From: Spizellomyces punctatus DAOM BR117 | Lineage: Eukaryota; Chytridiomycota; Chytridiomycetes; Spizellomycetales; Spizellomycetaceae | Reading direction: 5' to 3' | Assembly (NCBI RefSeq): GCF_000182565.1 | Contig: NW_015971547.1 | Coordinates: 699,510 to 763,509 of the forward strand | Length of the DNA: 64,000 nucleotides | Part shown: piece by piece, positions 11,001 through 24,327 of the stretch | How the letters are laid out: each line of letters begins with the position of its first letter | Numbering within the stretch: the stretch's first letter is position 1 | The notes under the pieces: generated by a model | Told to the model about the DNA's origin: nothing | The model's database searches: none | What the model saw: the letters and a program-made list of their open reading frames with translations, nothing else | Program-made: the position numbers and the translations under genes

Positions 11001-14000
11001 AGGTGGTTTACGCTTGCTTGAAGCATTTATGGGCGTCAAGCATGAAGGAACAGGCGTTTGGTCAGATGAAGGAGTTCACAAAGAGTATAGTTGAGAGATT
11101 AGGTTTGACGACGCTGAACGATATCCACGCACATGTTGATGGCCAGAGTGGAGATGCTAGTAAACTCGGACCCGTACGACTGTTGGCGCGTTGCTATTTG
11201 AAATTAGGCGAGTGGCAGAGTGCGCTTCAAGAAGAGCTCAACGACGTACGTATCAAGGTTTTTGCTGGGCGCACCGCAAAACTCATGCTTACGGTATAGT
11301 TATTCTTATCTATTGATAGGCTGTCATACCAGAGATCCTTCGCTCGTATTTGGCTGCAACACACTGCGATAAGGATTGGTATAAAGCATGGCATGCATGG
11401 GCCTTAGCGAATTTCGAAGTGATATCTCATTATGAAAAAGTTCATGAGAGTATCCCGCCCCAAATATTAGTTGCGCACGTAGTTCCCTCAGTGCAAGGTA
11501 CATTCGACTCTGAGTGGTCCCGGTACTTATTCAGCTAAATTCATTCTTGGCTAGGCTTCTTCCGGTCTATTGCTCTGTCGAAAGGGAACTCACTGCAGGA
11601 CACCTTAAGGTTACTGACCCTTTGGTTCAAGTACGGATTCCAGCAGGATGTAAATATAGCTATTGGCGAAGGCTTTAATAGTGTTAGCATCGACACGTGG
11701 CTTCAAGTAATACCCCAGGTTTGTCCCTGTGTGGAGGATTCCATACCCTCATTTTTCTGACCCCTCCTTTTTTGTACTGTACCTCACTATTCCCTCACCT
11801 CCATTCGCAGTTGATAGCAAGAATTCACACTCCTAGTCCACATGTGCGCCGCCTAATCCACCAGCTCCTGTCCGACGTCGGTAAAGAACATCCTCAGGCA
11901 CTCGTGTACTCATTGACAGTTGCCTCGAAGTCTCAAAGTACCTCAAGGAAGAAATCTGCCTTGGCGATCATCGAGAAGATGCGAATGCATAGTGCAGTTT
12001 TGGTTGAGCAGGTAGACTTCGCGTGGAGGTCACGCTCGCGCCCCCACCGCGGGCTGAATGGAAATTTCCTCTTCTCTCTTAGGCGTTGCTCGTCAGTCAG
12101 GAGTTGATTCGTGTAGCGATTCTTTGGCACGAGATGTGGCATGAAGGTTTGGAGGAGGCTTCAAGGCTCTACTTTGGGGATCATAATGTGGAAGGCATGT
12201 TTACGACTTTGGAGCCTTTGCATCACATGCTGGAGCGAGTACGTCAGCATTCTGCAAGTAACGTTTGTTTGTTAGTAACATGCTAATCTTCGATTCAAGG
12301 GCCCTGAGACCTTGCGCGAGATTTCTTTCAACCAAGCATTCGGGCGCGACCTTCAGGAAGCTTTGGATTGGTGTAAGCGCTTCAAAAGAACTCAGAACGT
12401 CAATGATATTAATCAAGCGTGGGACCTCTACTATCTGGTGGTAGCCCGCAAAACCCATATGTCCTTCTTTGAGGTATACTTATCATGACGACTTTAGGTG
12501 TTCCGGCGAATAAATAAGCAGCTGCCGCAGCTGACAACACTGGAGTTACAATATGTGTCTCCAAAGCTATTGGCTGCGCGAGATCTTGAGCTTGCCGTAC
12601 CGGGTATATAATTGTGAAATTGGTCATGACCAAATTGACTTCTACCAGCTCACCGACCTCTAACATTAGGGACATACCGAAGTTCCGAACCTGTGGTTAA
12701 GATCGCGTCTTTCGTACCTACATTAACCGTAATGACGTCGAAGCAAAGGCCGCGCCGCTTAACAATAAAAGGGAACGATGGAAAAGAATACCAATACCTC
12801 CTTAAAGGTAGAAAATGGAAACACTTCGCGCTGGCGGCCTATAAATTAACACCATTGGTGATTAGGTCATGAGGATCTTCGGCAAGACGAGCGAGTCATG
12901 CAATTGTTCGGCCTTGTCAACACATTACTTGCAACGGATGCGGAAACGTTCAAAAGGCATCTCAGCATCCAGCGTTATCCAGTGATTCCACTTTCGCCAA
13001 ACTCTGGTCTGATCGGATGGGTGCCCCACTGTGATACATTACACACATTGATCAGGGATTACAGAGAAAGCCGCAAGATCCTATTGAACATTGAACACAG
13101 ATTAATGTTGCAGGTAGTTATCGGCTGCCATGAAGATGACCAGCGTCTGTGCTAATCCAGCATTGTCTTCAGATGGCTCCGGATTACGACAACCTGACGT
13201 TGCTGCAGAAAGTCGAGGTCTTCGAATATGCTTTGGAGAACACCACTGGACAAGATTTATATAAAGTACTTTGGTTGAAAAGCAAGAATTCAGAGGTAAT
13301 ATTTTCTATGCATCATTAGGGCATGTGCCTGTACTTTGGCTTACTTAAGGACACGAAGGTATGGCTGGATCGACGAACAAACTATACGCGATCGCTCGCA
13401 GTGATGTCTATGGTCGGCTATATATTGGGACTCGGGGACCGACATCCATCAAATCTCATGCTGGACCGTTTTACTGGGAAAGTCATCCACATAGACTTTG
13501 GCGACTGTTTTGAGGTAGATTCAAATCATACTACGCGAATCACTGGTACAGTGTCATGTTTATTGACGTTAGCATATAGGTTGCGATGCATCGAGAAAAG
13601 TTCCCTGAGAAAATACCATTCCGACTAACAAGGATGTTGATTAACGCCATGGAAGTACGTATCACCTCGTTATGAGAATTTTACGCTTTCACAATTACGA
13701 TTAACTTGTTAACACGACATGTCAACCTCAGGTCAGTGGAATCGAAGGGAATTTCCGCATCACTTGTGAGATCGTAATGAGCGTCCTGCGCGACAACAAG
13801 GACAGTCTGATGGCTGTGCTTGAAGCTTTTGTGTATGACCCCCTTATCAATTGGAGGTTACTGTCGACGGCTAGTCCGAAGCCAGGTCTTGTTGTTTTTG
13901 CTGATTTCTGACTAACCCAGTAAGAATGCTTACCTTGTTTTTTTCTCGACAGATGCCAAACCCATGCGCCAGACAAAAATGGAGAATGGTGAGATCTCTA

Positions 14001-14535
14001 ATGTAATGGGCGTCCGTGGCATCGATCAGAAGTGTGACATCGCAAATCTGTAGATATTTTGGATGAACCTGTGCAAACACGAAACTTTCCCGCCAGTCGG
14101 AAGCTGCAGCGAAATGAGAACGATCTTATCGCCAATGGTTGTTGATATATGGTGTTCAAAATCTTTACAATTCATTTATTTTTTTTTTTGCCCTGTAGAG
14201 GAGGATCAGATTGGAAAACCTGAGGCGCTAAACACCCGGGCATTAACAGTCATCAATCGCGTTTCGAATAAGCTGACGGGTAAGCTTCTGATATTGGTTT
14301 TGCCTGTCTGCGCTCCAGTAGCTGATGGCAATTATTCCGAACAGGTCGTGATTTCAAGCCAAATCAAACGTTGGATGTACGAAATCAAGTGCACCGACTA
14401 ATTTTACAGGCCACATCACTAGAAAACTTATGTCAGGTGGGTGTTGCTCGACTGTGGATCTTTCTGTTCCTCTACATCTAATCCTCATTCGGGGCTGTTT
14501 TCTAGTGTTATATTGGTTGGTGTGCGTTCTGGTAA
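5019..14535 (+). CDS. TOR1: Serine/threonine kinase TOR (target of rapamycin)
   Basis: TOR is the PIKK-family kinase of TORC1/TORC2 that couples nutrients to growth. The start at 5019 gives an N-terminus split by an intron (5078-5151) after LAELRSR. HEAT repeats run from about 5.1 to 9.25 kb, and the FAT domain from about 9.35 to 11.9 kb. The FRB domain lies at about 12.09-12.47 kb ([19 protein letters not shown]). It keeps the Ser of EASRLYF and the Trp of QAWDLYY, so FKBP12-rapamycin binding is expected. The kinase domain (about 12.69-13.87 kb) has [14 protein letters not shown], the catalytic loop [12 protein letters not shown] and the HIDFGDCFE metal-binding motif. The FATC domain ends with YIGWCAFW and TAA at 14533-14535. 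Many short introns interrupt the gene. I checked several junctions, for example at 13513 after DCFE, and they restore frame. I saw no inactivating lesion. Confidence 0.96.
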
Positions 14536-15121
14536 ACTGGCGGTTTGACGGCGTAAGCACGTATAATTGTAATACTATAGTGAGCCGCTAAATCTCTTCT
14601 CGCCTTTGAATGATCTTAGGGTTGTGCTGGTGGGTCTTCTTCAATGTTCGGCCGGCCCGCACATCGCTTGAACCAACGCTCCACAGGTCTACATACAATT
14701 CGGCCACTCCCGAGTTTGCACTTATACTGAACTAGCTTCGCCCAAGTGCACCCGCTATTTTCTGATGTTTGTGGAGGATGAGAGTCAGAGAAGGTATCTC
14801 GTCCTTTCTTAAGCGACATGTCCACGCAGCTCTTGGCTCCAAGTAGCTGAGGTGGCTCGTGATTTGTGATGTTTCTGCGAATGTCCCTCCAGCACTTCTA
14901 AAAATGCGTGCACCACTACCAGTCGACCACTGTTAACCAATGGGCACGAATGTTGGCACACTGCAACTAAGATTGCAACCACGGAGTTAACGTGACTGAT
15001 GTGGGAAGTGACTGTGCGCATTTTATTGAATGAATCCATTGCAACCTACATCTTGGGGTGCCCACTGGTTAACGGTGTAGCGAGTGGTAAGCCATTTCAT
15101 GATCTCTCTGAACCCCTCCCC
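14536..15121. other. Intergenic, TOR 3' to RBM17 5'
   Basis: No recognisable gene. Short minus-strand frames here have no family features. The region presumably contains the TOR 3' UTR and the RBM17 promoter. Confidence 0.6.
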
Positions 15122-16436
15122 ATGGCTTCACTTTATGGTGCACTTGAGCAAACAGACAAGGAAAAAGGCATACAAAGCACTCCTGGACAACCTCCCGGAG
15201 GAAACAAGGTCGTAGTTCCAGCGGGCTGGGCATCACAGGCGCGGTTTATCCAACCAGTGACTGTGAAGCGAAAACCCCAGTCCAATGGTCCACGCCCTCG
15301 ATCCATGCTGAAAAATGCTACCAAATGGGCCAACGCAGCCGCTTCTCTGGCAGAAGATTCAGTGGGTTCACCCCGCGAAGACATTCCTGTCCAAGAGCCA
15401 GTGCTTCTGTTGAGAGGTAGCCCGGAGCAGAAGGTTCGTAGAGCGCGAGCGTGCGGCGACAATACCGTTGACACTAAATCATAGATATTCAGAAGAGACA
15501 AAGAGCACACAACCTGAAGCAATCTGAATCCCTGACAGATATATACGGTAATGTCCCAACAGTTTAAAATCCTATGTGCCTGGGAGCCTTCACTGGTGAT
15601 TTTCGCTCATACACTAGCGGAACTGCAGACCCCGCAAGTCCAAATGAGTTTTACGCCTTTAAGAAGGAAGCTAAACGACGGAAGGATGTGGAAAGAGGGC
15701 GTAATTCTTCCGGTTCACGGAATGATCCAATAGCTCAAGGTTCGACCAATGTTCAGTTCTTTTCGCATTTCCTAATTGTTATATAATCTTCACAGAAACT
15801 GTCAATTGGACAACGAGCTCACCGCCTAGTGAGACTATAAAAATGCTCCCAGATAGATCTGTTCAACTTCAGACACCGCTAGATATGTCTGGCGAAGAGG
15901 CATACATGAGGAGGGCTCGTTTGACTGGCGCTGGAACTGGTTTGAATGGTCAGAATGCACCAGTGATATCACCGGTCCATCAGGAGCCGTCCAGGGTTGT
16001 ACTCCTCATCAACATGGTGGGTCCGGGGGAGGCGGACGCAAGCTTGCAGCAGGAAACTGCTGAAGAATGTAGCAGGTATGGCAAAGTGGAGCGATGTACA
16101 GTATTTGAGGTACGAAATGCTTGCTGCAACGGAAGGAAACGGTGGGTGTACCTTACCACCCATTTAGGTCCCCTATCATGTTCCTGAGGAAGAAGCTGTG
16201 AGAATTTTCGTAGAGTTTTCTGATATTGGATCTGCAGTACGAGGTATGCTGCGATTTTCTGTCTGCCGGACAGAGGACAGTTTATTAGTGCGTCGCGCGA
16301 TGCACGGAACCACCTTGACTGACCTTACTGCCATTACAAAGCACAATCAGACCTGAATGGCAGATTTTTTGGTGGCAGGGTGGTTAGCGCTTCTTTCTAT
16401 GATGTGGATCGATTCTACGCCAATCAGTATGATTAA
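15122..16436 (+). CDS. RBM17: Splicing factor 45 (SPF45/RBM17) homologue
   Basis: SPF45 is a U2AF-homology-motif splicing factor that acts at 3' splice sites. The start at 15122 is preferred over in-frame upstream ATGs because it gives MASLYGAL, which matches the family's MSLYDDL opening. The mid-region DPASPNEFYAFKKEAKRRK resembles the family's acidic-basic PNDYEKV segment. The C-terminal RRM/UHM is unmistakable: VVLLINMVGPGEAD, ETAEECSRYGKVE, VRIFVEF, LNGRFFGGRVV and SFYDVDRF. Introns at 15434-15492 and 15548 to about 15585, plus later ones, restore frame. The stop is TAA at 16434-16436. I could not find the G-patch (GxGLG core) normally placed before the RRM. It may be lost in this lineage, or an exon may have been missed. 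Confidence 0.92.
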
Positions 16437-16687
16437 TAGTGCAAATGATCAGACCACTGTTTTGTTTGTATTTGGATTGAACCGATGCATTTAATGTACA
16501 GTACTGTCCAGTATAAATTAGGTTAATGGTTCCAACCGCTTTTATGTGCCATCAAGAGAGGTGTTAGTGGATAGAAGCTTGCTGGGAAAAGATCTTGCAA
16601 TTGTCATTGGCGTGCACTCAACGGCTACATTTTTCCAACACTCACAATCTCCACCCAAATTCCATTCTTTGGACGCTGGTCTGCAGC

Positions 16688-19600
16688 ATGCATCTAGACG
16701 ATGCATCCAGTACTGTGTTAAAGAAGTTACTGACTTCACAGCTGCAGCCCATGTGAGGTCCCCTTGAGCTGGTTTTCGTTATAGTTATGTGGCTAACCCG
16801 TAGTTTCTCAGATGTGACGCCGATCCCATTGTATTGGCAGACTACGTTATAGCGTTGCTCAAGCACGACAAGCCAATCGCAGATCTCAAAGCTCTCTGCA
16901 TCAGTCAACTTGATGACTTTCTCAAAGAAGGTACCCTTGACGATCATCTTTCCGTTTTATGGCGATTTGTTACTCACTCACATGGGTGGATGAACAGCAA
17001 CGCAGCCATTTGTGTTGCAGCTATTTGACTCGCTGGCATCATTAGGATTCTTGGAGAATGAACCCCAAGCTGTCGGTAACCAAGCTGCCCTTCCACGTCA
17101 TCAGCACCTGCATACAAGTGCACCAACGACTGGGTTGGAGGAACCTTTACAACCGACCCCCAGAAAAGTCTTCGAGGAGGATGCGTCTGAGGACGAAGAC
17201 GGTGATCGGAATTTCAAGCATACCCGTCGTGGAGGGCGTGAATCATCGAGCGACAAGGCATCTCCGGCAGCGGACCTCGGAGACCGGCGTGTCGTTCAAA
17301 ATGACCGGCCGCGAGCAGATGAATCTGCAGGAAGAAAGCGTGGAAGGGGCGAGGATAATATGTATCCTCCACAAGCTTTAGATCCCAGCAGTCAGACTGC
17401 TGGTTATCCAAGTAGTAAGCAGGCTAAATATGAGGTACACAACACTTCTGAGCACAAGAGACGGCGCTCAGACGAGCAAGGCGCAGACGACGGAGATGTG
17501 CACCGCGCTAAAGTGACACGCGGGTACAATGGCCCAGCTCCGACTGGGTATGGAAACGGATCTACAAGACGGGCCGAATATGAACGTGATGGAAGAGATC
17601 GGGATATGCGGGCGCTTAATCAGCGATATCCTCAGATGCTTCCTAATCAAGGTGTGCCACCAGGGCGGTGGGATGGAGGACCTGACTGGAGTAACACGCA
17701 TCCAACGTCAGGAGCTCCCCTTGCGGAGCGGGAAGCGCGCTTCATTGACAGAAACAATGGGAGATATCGTGGCAGAATGCCGGACCGGCTAGGACGAGGC
17801 GGAATGGGACCAACGCGAGGCGGATATATGAACGGTCGCGGGCGTCGTCCGTGTCGGGACTACGAAGGTATCCGTTCTGACTGAGTTGCCTTGTTTCTCC
17901 TGGCAGTTATTGACTTGGACCACCCTTATCATAATTTCTGGTCATAGAGAGGGGTTATTGTCTCCGTGGAGATGCATGCCCTTACGATCATGGGGTTGAT
18001 CGCATTGTGGTAGATGATATCCCAATGGTTGGGGGAAGACCTCCTTTTGATCTAATGGGTCCGGCGCCTCTGGGACCTATGACGGGTATGCGAGCGCCAT
18101 TCAGCGTGCCTTATAATGCGGGTGTTAGTGGTAGAACACAATATGAAATTGAGCCGTATGGTAAGCAGTAGGTCTTATCTATGGTAATTTTCCACACGGA
18201 TAGTAATGTTTCAGTTTTAGAGCCTGGAATGCAAATATCTCTGGCGTCCGAGGGGTATGATCCCGAACGTGCTTCTTTTGCTTCAGCTGCGCGGGCAGGC
18301 GGCGAGAACGGCGGCTTGGGCAAGGGCGATAACCAAGCGGCGGCTGGAGCGCCGTTCAATGTGCCTCAGGGTCATGGAGGTCCTATTTCTACGTCTCCTG
18401 ACATTTCTCGTGGCGGCTTTCGCAATCCTCGTGGTTTTAGCCGACGTGGTGGCGGGCGGGGGGGTTTCTTTGGTCATTCATCACAGCGCGGAGACACCCT
18501 GTGCGTTCAGTCTATACCTCCCGAGTTCTGTTCAATCGACAAGATCAATGCATTTTTCAAAAAGTTCGGTACAATTACAAATATTAAGTTGGACGTTCCG
18601 TCGTCTAAGGCGGTAGTCCAGTTTTCTCGACATCAGGAGGCTATGGCTGCGTATAGATCACCCGATCCCATCTTCGGCAACCGTTTCGTTCGAGTATTTT
18701 GGTTCAATTCTGATGCGTCGGCAGCTGATTTCAAAGCTGGTGCGGACGTTCAGACTCCTGCGGTGCCGCAACGCGCGTCTGTTGTGCATCCGGATCCCAT
18801 TTCATCAGGGCCTGATGATATCTCTGCAACCACCGCCGCAAAAGTAGCGGCTGCGGAGGAGAAGAAAGAGAAAGCAAAACAAATGCTTGAGATGCAGCAA
18901 TCACTCATTTCAAAGCAACTTGAAGAGCAGAAAAATATTATGGAGAAGCTTCAGTCGAAGAATCTGACGCCTAAAGAAAAGAAAGCGCTTCTGGACCAAT
19001 TTGAGATTCTTTCTAAATCACTAAAGGATGTCATGGATTCAGCATCCAATCAAGTTTCGGCTGTGAAAGGCAAGGGTGGGCCTGTTTCAAGGACGACGAT
19101 CATGGAGGAAAAAGAGCGAGAAAGACTAGATAGAGAGTTGGATGCCTTGAACCAAATTAGCACAGCTGATCCAGAACAAGGGGGACGCGCACCGGATGCC
19201 GCTCTAGTGGCCGAATTGGAAGCTTTGAAAGCACAGGTACTCTCAAACGAACGAAGAAATCGTATTACTGCAAACACTAAAACTTTCCCATGATCAGGCG
19301 GCGGAACGTGGAATTGATCCGGCCGCGGTGATTGCTGCTGCTACTATTCCTCGAGGCGGCGGAACTTACTCAAGAGGGCGGGGACGCGGTTCCTGGGGAG
19401 TGGGCCGCGGAGGGAGTCGCTATACATTGGATAATCGGCCAACCAAAATTCGCGTCGAAGGCCTTATATCACCGGCCCACTTAGCGTTGCGATCGCATTT
19501 TGAGGTCAGTACTATATAGACGCTCTAGCATATTAGATTTGGATAATCTTACCCTTCCGCAGAGATTTGGAACTGTAAGTGGACTAACACTCTCTGAAGA

Positions 19601-19965
19601 CAATACTATGGCCGTCGTCCAATTTGCATCAAGGAGGGACGCAGAAAAGGCAAGTCATGTTCACCTTCCGTGGTGCACGGAGAGCTTTAGTCCGTCCTTG
19701 AATGACTAACTGACGGGCCCTTCCCCAGGCGATGTCTGAGCCTCTAACTTTTGTGGGCGCAGATAAGGCGAAACTCTCCTGGTTTACTGGCCATTTGGCG
19801 ACCCCAATTGGAAATAGCTCTGAGGAAGAGATTGGTATAGCTGATAGGGAAATCACAGCGGCGAAGGGTGGAGAGACTAGTGAATTGGGTTTAGATGCCA
19901 CCAAGACGTGGGAGGAGGAGGACGATGACGATGATGATAATGAAACGTCGTGGAAGCGACGTTGA
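16688..19965 (+). CDS. RBM26/RBM27-type CCCH and RRM RNA-binding protein
   Basis: Homologue of metazoan RBM26/27, nuclear RNA-decay adaptors associated with MTR4 and the exosome. Exon 1 starts at 16688 (MHLDDAS) and splices at 16753-16811 to give LQPICDADPIVLADYVIALLK, the PWI-like N-terminal domain. This continues after an intron near 16932-16999 as QPFVLQLFDSLASLGFL. A long charged, Arg/Gly-rich disordered segment follows (17.15-17.85 kb). A CCCH finger spans an intron whose acceptor is at 17947: C-x8-C-x5-C-x3-H in CRDYEERGYCLRGDACPYDH. An RRM lies at about 18.50-18.72 kb (AVVQFSRHQEAMAAY, NRFVRVFW). A coiled coil lies at about 18.83-19.2 kb, and an RGG patch with a second RRM-like fold (TKIRVEGL, MAVVQFASRRDAEKA) at about 19.36-19.80 kb. 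The acidic tail ends with TGA at 19963-19965. Confidence 0.93.
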
Positions 19966-20272
19966 CTCTCTTTGCGTGTAAATCTTTGCAATCACAATTA
20001 ATCACATTTCTGCTCGATATAATTTTTTGTTACAATTCATTGATCTTTCAGATATCGACTGTGCCAATTAGTGGTGAAAACGTCCTGTCCGCTCTCCCAC
20101 TTGAATTATAGGACCGGCAAGTTGTCTGCTTTTTGCGTATCGAATATTTTCTGGTCATTGCAAAACATCTATTCTGAAAGTGTAAAAAAGGAAATAGGGA
20201 TGGCGAAGGGAATGGTATACAAAACAAGGGGAAATGGGCAGGGCTATAAAAGGCATCCAACTAACTACGATC
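19966..20272. other. Convergent intergenic, RBM26/27 and importin beta
   Basis: This 307-bp AT-rich spacer separates two convergent genes. It should contain both 3' UTRs and polyadenylation signals. No gene seen. Confidence 0.6.
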
Positions 20273-23200
20273 CTAAGCATTGACCTGGCGACGAACCATT
20301 TCCCTGGCCCACTTGGCAACTCCTTTCGCGTCTTGGTCCATGTTGCGATCGGTCTTAATAGATTTCAACAACACTGAAATCCACTCGGCGGAGAAAAGGG
20401 GCTTGAACTGACCCAGTGGGAGTGCGTCGGCTAGATCTCTGTCGTTGTACAGAACATTACTCAACAACATCGAAAGATATGATATATTCCACGCCCTTAC
20501 CCAATAAGGCCAACAAGACTTGACGTAACCTGTGTGCTTCGGGGTGCTTCGGAGGTGGCGATCTCCTGAGCAAAACCGAACATTTGCGCCCCGTAGTTAC
20601 CGAGCAGGTTTGCTAACCGTGCCAGTTAGGAAGGTTAAGAGAGGACATGAAGCCGAAAGGTACAACCCACCTTTGCCTGCAGTTTTCAGCCCTTGTGCGA
20701 TGCCTACATAAGCTTCAATGATTCCTTCGCGTAATTGGTTGCCGTAGTCAAAATCGTATGACGTTGTCTAGAAGAGTTGACCTTTAAGCACCACGGCGCG
20801 GCTCATACAACATCAGACCACACGATGTACCATAGTCAGGTTTGCCATTGCACCGGCCTGTTGCAAGACGGCCATGACAATATCCAAATACATTTCAAAG
20901 TTACCGCCAATCGCCAGGGCAATATCACCAAATGCTGATAAAATCGAGGGCTTCACTGCTTTATTCAACGCGGGATTCTGTACAAAACATATCAAGACGT
21001 TTAGCTCCTCAATCCGATAGTAGGTTGAGCATATATCTAGACTATTATGTACCTGCAAGTTAGCCATCATCAGATTCATCAAAGTATCGCAGAACGGTTG
21101 AATTCGCTCGTTTAGCGCACGAGAGATGTCGCCGATCAGGCCGACCGCAATGGAACACATCTACAAAATACATTGAAGCCTCAGACTCTGATCAAAAGAC
21201 GGTAAATTTACTCATTATAGACCTGGTATTCTTCATGGTTCTGAAGGCACTGAAACAGGAAGGGAGTGAAGGCTTCCATATATCGACTGAAATCGCCTTC
21301 CAAAGCTGCTCATACCGAACGTAAGTGCCCACCCTTCGTAGCAAGGAGTATCAAGAGCCTTACCAACGGTCAACGCCCCGACAGTCAGAAAAGCGTCCTC
21401 CAACACAGTGGATGATCTTGATGCTGACGACATGAGCATCAGTAGAGCCTGCATAGTACGGTCCGCAATTGGAACCACAAGGTTGCCCAAGCGCCGAACA
21501 ATTGCCTATTAGGTGCAACCAGAACAATACTTAGCCAATAGGATTACCGGGCGATTGGGGGGAGCAGCTTACCGTCATCACCCCACACAGGTTTGACTGC
21601 AGCTCAAAGTGGAGTCTCCTATCATCGGCACTCACAAGCTGGTTCTATAATTGTTCTTTGTTAGTCGACGGTGCGACCAGGCAAATCCATGGGAGAAGGC
21701 ACCTGAGCAGCCAGCGTGTATTCCAGCCTGTCCAAAATTACAATGGCGAGTTTATTTACTGTCGCCAAACAGTCCTACAATATATCAGGAAACATTAGCA
21801 CAACCCAGTCAATGCAGCCAGCAAGAACATGACGGCGTACCTTGGCGCAATGAGACACGAGAGTAGCCATCGCCTCGTAGACACTTGCTCTGTAATTTGC
21901 GTCTTGCTGCGGACTGCATGGTGTGTACTATGCACATGAGCACACTCCATTTTAACCACGGTTGCCAGGAGGACAGAGAGCTTGCCTTTCCCCAGCGGCG
22001 TTCAAGGCTAGCACGATCGTCTCGAAGTACATGGATAAGGGATATATATCTGCGTTTTCTTCCGAAACTCCCAAGTTTTCGCCTAAACTCATCAGAGCCT
22101 AAATGTTTTCCTTGTTTTAGATATGCACCACGATAGTAATGACAGTAAACTACGTTCTTACCCAAGCACAATTGGACGCTACCCGCGGGTGATCCTGCAA
22201 TCCTCCCAGGACCGCGACAATGAAGGGTTCAAGAAGATCTGGCTTGATGTAAGTCGGCAAAATCTCACAGATTCGGCCTAGGGTCCAAGCAGTGGCATCT
22301 TTGACTTGGAGTACGGGATCTTTCATCATGCCAATCAACAATGGCAGTGCCTTATATCAGGCATGCAGCCTCTATTACTGAACTGCCTATATCTGGACTA
22401 TCAAAAATAAGCACATACCTGCACAACCAGAGGACCCAGAATATCCGGGTTTGGGCCGTCCAAAATAGAGCCTGCGAGCAGTTAGAACCACGATCTATAT
22501 GTTCACGACATGGACATAAAACCTACCGAAAGCCATGATGGAGGCATCTTTATACCTCCAATCTGAGCTTTGGATATGAGCCTCAACGAATTGCAGTACA
22601 GATGGGACAATCTGCTCCCGGGCAGCGGCTGCCAGAAGAGACAGGCAAGTAGCTGCAGCCATAGAGACATTCCATTCATCTTCATCATCGTCCTCCTCCT
22701 TCTTAGTCATCAGCCACCACAGAGCGTCCACCAAATCCGCCCCTGCCGTTCTGGCGAAATGATGATTCGTTCTGCTGGCGTCCCCCTGAGCCAGACAAGG
22801 ATTAAAATCTATCTGTAGCGACGAATGATTCTACGGCCTTACCTCTTCCTCGGCGTCTTGATCCGCTTCGATATCGATCTCTTCCTCACAGACAGTTGAC
22901 CAAAATTCAACAGCCTGCAGAACGATCTCCTCCTTCTCTTGTCTCATTCCCCATAGGGTAAGCTGAAGAAGAGTATGATTATTAGCATATTCATCCATAA
23001 ACCTCACAAAGATCCTACCGATCCCAACGCCTTGTGCATGTAGTCGTTCATGAAGTCGTAGTAAAGCGACATGATCTTCACCAAGCATTCAAATGCAGCT
23101 ACTTGGACCTCCGGAACCTCGTTGCGAGTAGCTTCGCAAACAATCGTCATTATATAGTTCCGCTCGCCCTGTCCGGTCACGCGTTGCGTCAATTCAGTAC

Positions 23201-24327
23201 AATGGAGAGGCCAAAACGCATGGTACGCACCTCGGCTTCAAAATTTTGCTTAACGAACTCCAAAGAATTATACAGGGCACTCAGAGCGGCTTTTTGCACC
23301 TCAGAACTGAGCAGGACTTGATGATCAATACCATTGACCAACTTAATCGTCCAAACAGCAACATCTACCTTGGCTCTTCTTTTCTGGCCCCTGACACTAC
23401 CGCGGTGAGGATGTGGTTTGCGTGTTGTTGAAGAACATTGGGATCCTGCATACGGAGATCTTAGCACAAGCTCGAGAGAATCCACCGCCCTCGGAATTGT
23501 CGACGCACCACTACTTCGCAAATCAAGCCCAGTGCCTGGAGTGATGCTTGCTTCAATTTCGCATTGTCGGTCTTGGTGACGTTATCCAACATGCCAGGAA
23601 TCAACTCCGGCCAGCCGCCTCGTGGAAGCTCGATAGCTGCGATCGCTTGGACGATCTGCATCAATTAAACAAGTCAGGCATACAGCGAGATTAAGGAGGT
23701 ACTGATGAGAGGGCAAATTCCGGAGTACCTGTGCAGCCACATATCCGACTCGAGAGTTTTCCGAACCTAAGGTATGCAATACCTTGATAAAAAAGAAAGC
23801 ATGAATTGAAACTGGAAACACATCGGGTTGCCAAAACTTTTTGTACATACCGCAGCCTTGATCCCCGAATGCGTTTGCGCATCCGTATGGATCCATCTCG
23901 TGGCCAACTCCTCCTTCCTGGGCGCTTCCTATCATACTCAGTAAGTAACGTATCGTGTACACTGTCGGAGGCCCGACAATAGACCCTACCTTGGCAGTTA
24001 AAGTATTCTTTAAAGCAAGACCGGCAGCTTGACGAATATGCAAGGCATTGGCTTCACTTGTAAGTTCTTGACAAAGGGCGGCTGCATATTGTGGCTGCCC
24101 CGCACACATGAGTAAGTTGCCGCAGCGAGAACAGTGGCACAACACCATACGGCCGACTTACGAAAGATTGCTCCGCGTAGGCCGAGAGTTGCGCTTCCGC
24201 ATTCTCTCGATGCTCTATTGGGAGTCATATTCAGCACCGTTGGATTAGTTTCCAAACCCTTGTCATCACAAGGTAACCTACCCGGTGAGAGCGTAGCTTC
24301 CAAGAGCGGTGCTAGACTCATCGTCAT
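20273..24327 (-). CDS. KAP95: Importin subunit beta-1 (karyopherin beta, Kap95)
   Basis: HEAT-repeat nuclear import receptor that carries importin-alpha cargo through the nuclear pore. Read on the minus strand, the start is 24327 (MTMSLAPLLEATLSP). Splicing then gives EHRENAEAQLSAYAEQSF and PQYAAALCQELT, matching the N-terminal repeats that contact Ran. RQAAGLALKNTLTAK follows. Later repeats include ERNYIMTIVCEAT with VQVAAFECLVKIMSLYYDFM (about 23.0-23.2 kb), DATAWTLGRICE (about 22.28 kb) and FGDIALAIGGNFEMYL (about 20.9 kb). The C-terminus ends in WAREMVRRQVNA with the stop at 20273-20275. The many short exons together fit the usual length of about 860 residues. The gene is divergent from eL28 and convergent with RBM26/27. 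Confidence 0.95.

Noticed and set aside
16546-16767. Plus-strand ORF overlapping the first RBM26/27 exon
   Set aside because: Different frame from the true exon 16688-16752, whose splice product gives the conserved PWI-like domain.
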